Below, in pieces: positions 62,401 to 64,000 of a stretch of DNA of 64,000 bases. This stretch comes from Liolophura sinensis. Its lineage: Eukaryota; Mollusca; Polyplacophora; Chitonida; Chitonidae. Both the position numbers and the translations under genes were made by a program. A model generated the notes under the pieces. It made no database searches. It had not been told where the DNA came from and saw only the letters and a program-made list of their open reading frames with translations. Position 1 is the stretch's first letter, and every line of letters begins with the position of its first letter. Where the stretch lies: NCBI RefSeq assembly GCF_032854445.1, contig NC_088301.1, positions 41,289,116 to 41,353,115 on the forward strand, given 5' to 3'.

Positions 62401-64000
62401 TTTTGTACAAACACAACACCCCGATAAAGCCCCGTTTCACCGGTAAAAGTTTACCAACACAAACGTTAACCTATACACTACAAAAGTGAAACCTTACTGA
62501 GTCGGATGCAGCTCAGTTGTGCCTTTTCCGTAAACGTTTACGGGATCATTTTCAACACTTTTTGTAAGCAAATCAAATCATCAATGTACCACATTCAACT
62601 TCACCGATTCCTAGCGGACGACAGTTGTACTTTTAACTGTTGTGGCTGTGCTTAGGAAATACAAGGGATGACCAGCACATTTAAGTCTATATAAAGATTA
62701 CTAGGCTATTCTGAGTGGCGAAATGCTCCATAAGACATGACCACATCTATTTTGGATTTCGTGCAAACGAAAAAGCAGACTGTTTTTAAACGGAAAAGTC
62801 TGCGCCCTCAATCACACCAGCATAACATCAGAAGGTGTTTACCGGGTACTGTGCATAGTCTTACATAATTCTTAGAAACCTAAATGTTATTGAGCAATAT
62901 ATCTAACGATTTTGCTTCTTGAAAACATCGGTTTGAAATACTCTTGGTTAGCATTCAAGACGATTGCTTTGCGACAGAACTTGATGCATTACATCTCTTT
63001 AATATGTCAAAGATTGGCTTCTAGTATTGTATGCGATGTCCAAGGCTTAATCGACCGACTGTATCTTTTCAGCGGGTCCGATATATGGAAGTCTCTTGTA
63101 TGACTTTCGTCTCGCCGGAGTTCCCATTTCAGCTATTGTCCGGCATCATGGGCTTGTCTGTAGGTGAGTGCGTTTATATCATGAGTACTAGATGCCTGAT
63201 TCCTGATGTTAAACACTACACAGGTGTTTTTCTCGCACATCCATCCAACCATCGCTCACTGTCACTAGATAAAAACATCCTCTTGTTTTCTGTCGGAATT
63301 TTTGACCGTCTTCAGTGCTACATCCCATAGCACGGATAAAGCCTCTTAGAACACCACTGCTGTCGGAGAATCAATTCAAATACCTCGCTGAACAGCAGCT
63401 CAACTATAAAAATGATATCAGAAAACTGTTACAGTGTGTTTTGGTAATATGCACAGTACAACAGAAAATCGTGCGCTGAACACTGACCTGGTAAAGCCCT
63501 TCACTCTTTCGCATACAGAGGATCAACTAAGTCAAATGATTTATGTCGAAGATTCAGCAAATTGCTTCCGCGCTTCTCACTATCCCTATGCTACTATTCT
63601 AAGGGAACACGACACTGTTAGACAGATTTTAAAATAGTATTACCAAGGGAATGCCAAGTTGGTGTTCAGTCTTATTGTGTTCTAGTGAGACAGCACTTTA
63701 CGAAAACACAAACAACACAGCCGTCGAATCACTACATTAATAAATGGTGATCCATAATTCTCGGGTACGAAAGAACTCACCAGTCAACTCTCTACACACA
63801 AATCTATAACCTTCACATTTCTTTCCTCCAAAAATATGTTGCGTTTCCTGAACAGTTTATTTCCTTTTCAGCCATCCAGATGTTGACATATACGACAACT
63901 ACTGTTATCAAGGTAGGACAACCCTTTCTTTTTTATCATGAAGAAAAAAATGAATATGATACTTCGCTGTAAATATTTTTACGTTCAAATCTTCTGGCAG
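59363..64000 (+). CDS. Vesicular amine transporter-like gene (SLC18 family), 5' part
   Basis: SLC18A proteins load amines or acetylcholine into secretory vesicles in exchange for protons. Coding exons: 59363-59492, 60408-60621, 61228-61286, 61878-61961, 62152-62244, 63073-63163, 63872-63912, then off the window. About 237 residues, roughly TM1 to TM6 of a 12-TM protein. TM1 (22-47) has MFTDSLLLTLVDPILP, with Asp36 in the place of VMAT2 Asp33. TM2 has AAKGAAQFICNPFVG with Lys98 matching the VMAT2 TM2 lysine. Then come RFGY, CRLVQGLASS and ERGKVVGYAFGGLSMGIIAG, closer to VMAT than to VAChT. The luminal loop is short but has two N-glycosylation sequons (Asn70, Asn79). The start has an upstream in-frame TGA at 59342 and A at -3. 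An extra T near 63105-63107 breaks exon 6. Substrate is unknown. Confidence 0.88.
60408..60621 (+). CDS. SLC18-like exon 2, luminal loop and TM2
   Basis: Acceptor TCTATTATAG, donor GTATAA. It begins DPILPKML, equivalent to VPIIPDYL of VMATs, carries NKT and NNT sequons, and ends at NPFVGHVTSR, the motif after TM2. The frame stays open upstream and into the intron, but splice fit and homology set the borders. Confidence 0.88.
60685..60895 (-). repeat. SINE family 1 3' fragment with duplicated end
   Basis: In the SLC18-like intron 2. The minus strand carries the SINE 3' half (GTCGAATACGTGAAATATTC, TTGAGTACTGAGTAAAACCC, AAATAAATAAATA). The outer end, with ATTTATTTGGGGTTTTACT and TGTGCATTTATGCATTTTTC words, is present twice, at 60685-60740 and 60741-60804, as a direct repeat of about 55 bp. 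Confidence 0.65.
61228..61286 (+). CDS. SLC18-like exon 3, TM3 start
   Basis: Acceptor TTCACTCCACAG, donor GTAATA. It encodes RFGYRSPMMFGSVLLAGSTLG, aligning with RIGYHIPMFAGFVIMFLSTVM of VMAT. Phases 2 in and 1 out match the neighbours. Confidence 0.88.
61878..61961 (+). CDS. SLC18-like exon 4, TM3-TM4
   Basis: Acceptor GTTTGTTCCAG, donor GTAAGT. It encodes FGYSVSYWMLMICRLVQGL and ASSLTAVT; the R-x-x-Q-G core is a signature of the SLC18/MFS drug-antiporter group. Confidence 0.9.
62152..62244 (+). CDS. SLC18-like exon 5, TM4-TM5
   Basis: Acceptor CTAATTTAAG, donor GTAAAT. It encodes LGLLADTFRDDIERGKVVGY then AFGGLSMGIIG. ERGK and GGL-x-x-G match the VMAT cytoplasmic loop and TM5. Confidence 0.9.
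63073..63163 (+). CDS. SLC18-like exon 6, TM5-TM6, one extra base
   Basis: Acceptor TATCTTTTCAG, donor GTGAGT. It begins GPIYGSLLYDF, as in VMAT (GPPFGSVLYEF). After DF the homologous frame needs one T fewer at 63105-63107 and then reads VSPEFPFQLLSGIMGLSV, a hydrophobic segment ending in phase 1, as exon 7 requires. Confidence 0.82.
63872..63912 (+). CDS. SLC18-like exon 7, end of TM6
   Basis: Acceptor TTTCCTTTTCAG, donor GTAGGA. Read in phase 1 it encodes AIQMLTYTTTTVIK; AIQ aligns with GAIQLFVLQP of VMAT2. The other phase gives a polar peptide unlike the family. The gene continues past the window. Confidence 0.7.

Overview
This is nuclear DNA from an animal, most likely a mollusc and possibly a gastropod. 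It is AT-rich, its genes are split by introns with GT/AG borders, and it contains many short tRNA-derived SINEs of a kind I associate with molluscan genomes. The species call is inference from repeat type and gene structure, not from a marker gene. No operons, CRISPR arrays, rRNA genes or intact tRNA genes were seen.

Layout. (1) 1-22.5 kb is intergenic. It holds no gene I can support and is dominated by two SINE families and two unnamed dispersed repeats, called here Repeat A and Repeat B. A fold-back cluster of AACACAAG/CTTGTGTT words lies at 17.4-17.7 kb. (2) 22.95-38.17 kb, plus strand, is a nine-exon PRDM14 orthologue. Its parts are an N-terminal motif matching the MTG/CBFA2T-binding segment of vertebrate PRDM14, a SET domain and six zinc fingers. 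All splice phases agree. Two single-base indels break the frame in otherwise perfectly conserved exons and look like consensus errors. Its 9.1 kb second intron carries a long AT microsatellite, a SINE fragment, an unrecognised minus-strand reading frame and a 54-bp-period minisatellite. (3) 38.2-59.3 kb is intergenic. It has a 148-codon unassigned reading frame just 3' of PRDM14 on the opposite strand, a SINE next to a TA microsatellite, a 730-bp inverted-repeat element carrying a MADF-like remnant, a reverse-transcriptase fragment, and a second cluster of Repeats A and B. (4) 59.36 kb to the right edge, plus strand, is the 5' half (seven coding exons) of an SLC18 vesicular amine transporter-like gene. 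It keeps the TM1 aspartate and TM2 lysine of VMATs. One exon carries a third single-base indel. The gene runs off the window.

The two genes have no evident functional link. PRDM14 is a nuclear transcriptional regulator; the SLC18 gene encodes a proton/amine antiporter of secretory vesicles. No wholly new biological system was found. The most notable items are the complete invertebrate PRDM14 with its corepressor motif, the VMAT-like gene with a short luminal loop, the inverted-repeat element with the MADF remnant, and the two unclassified repeat families.
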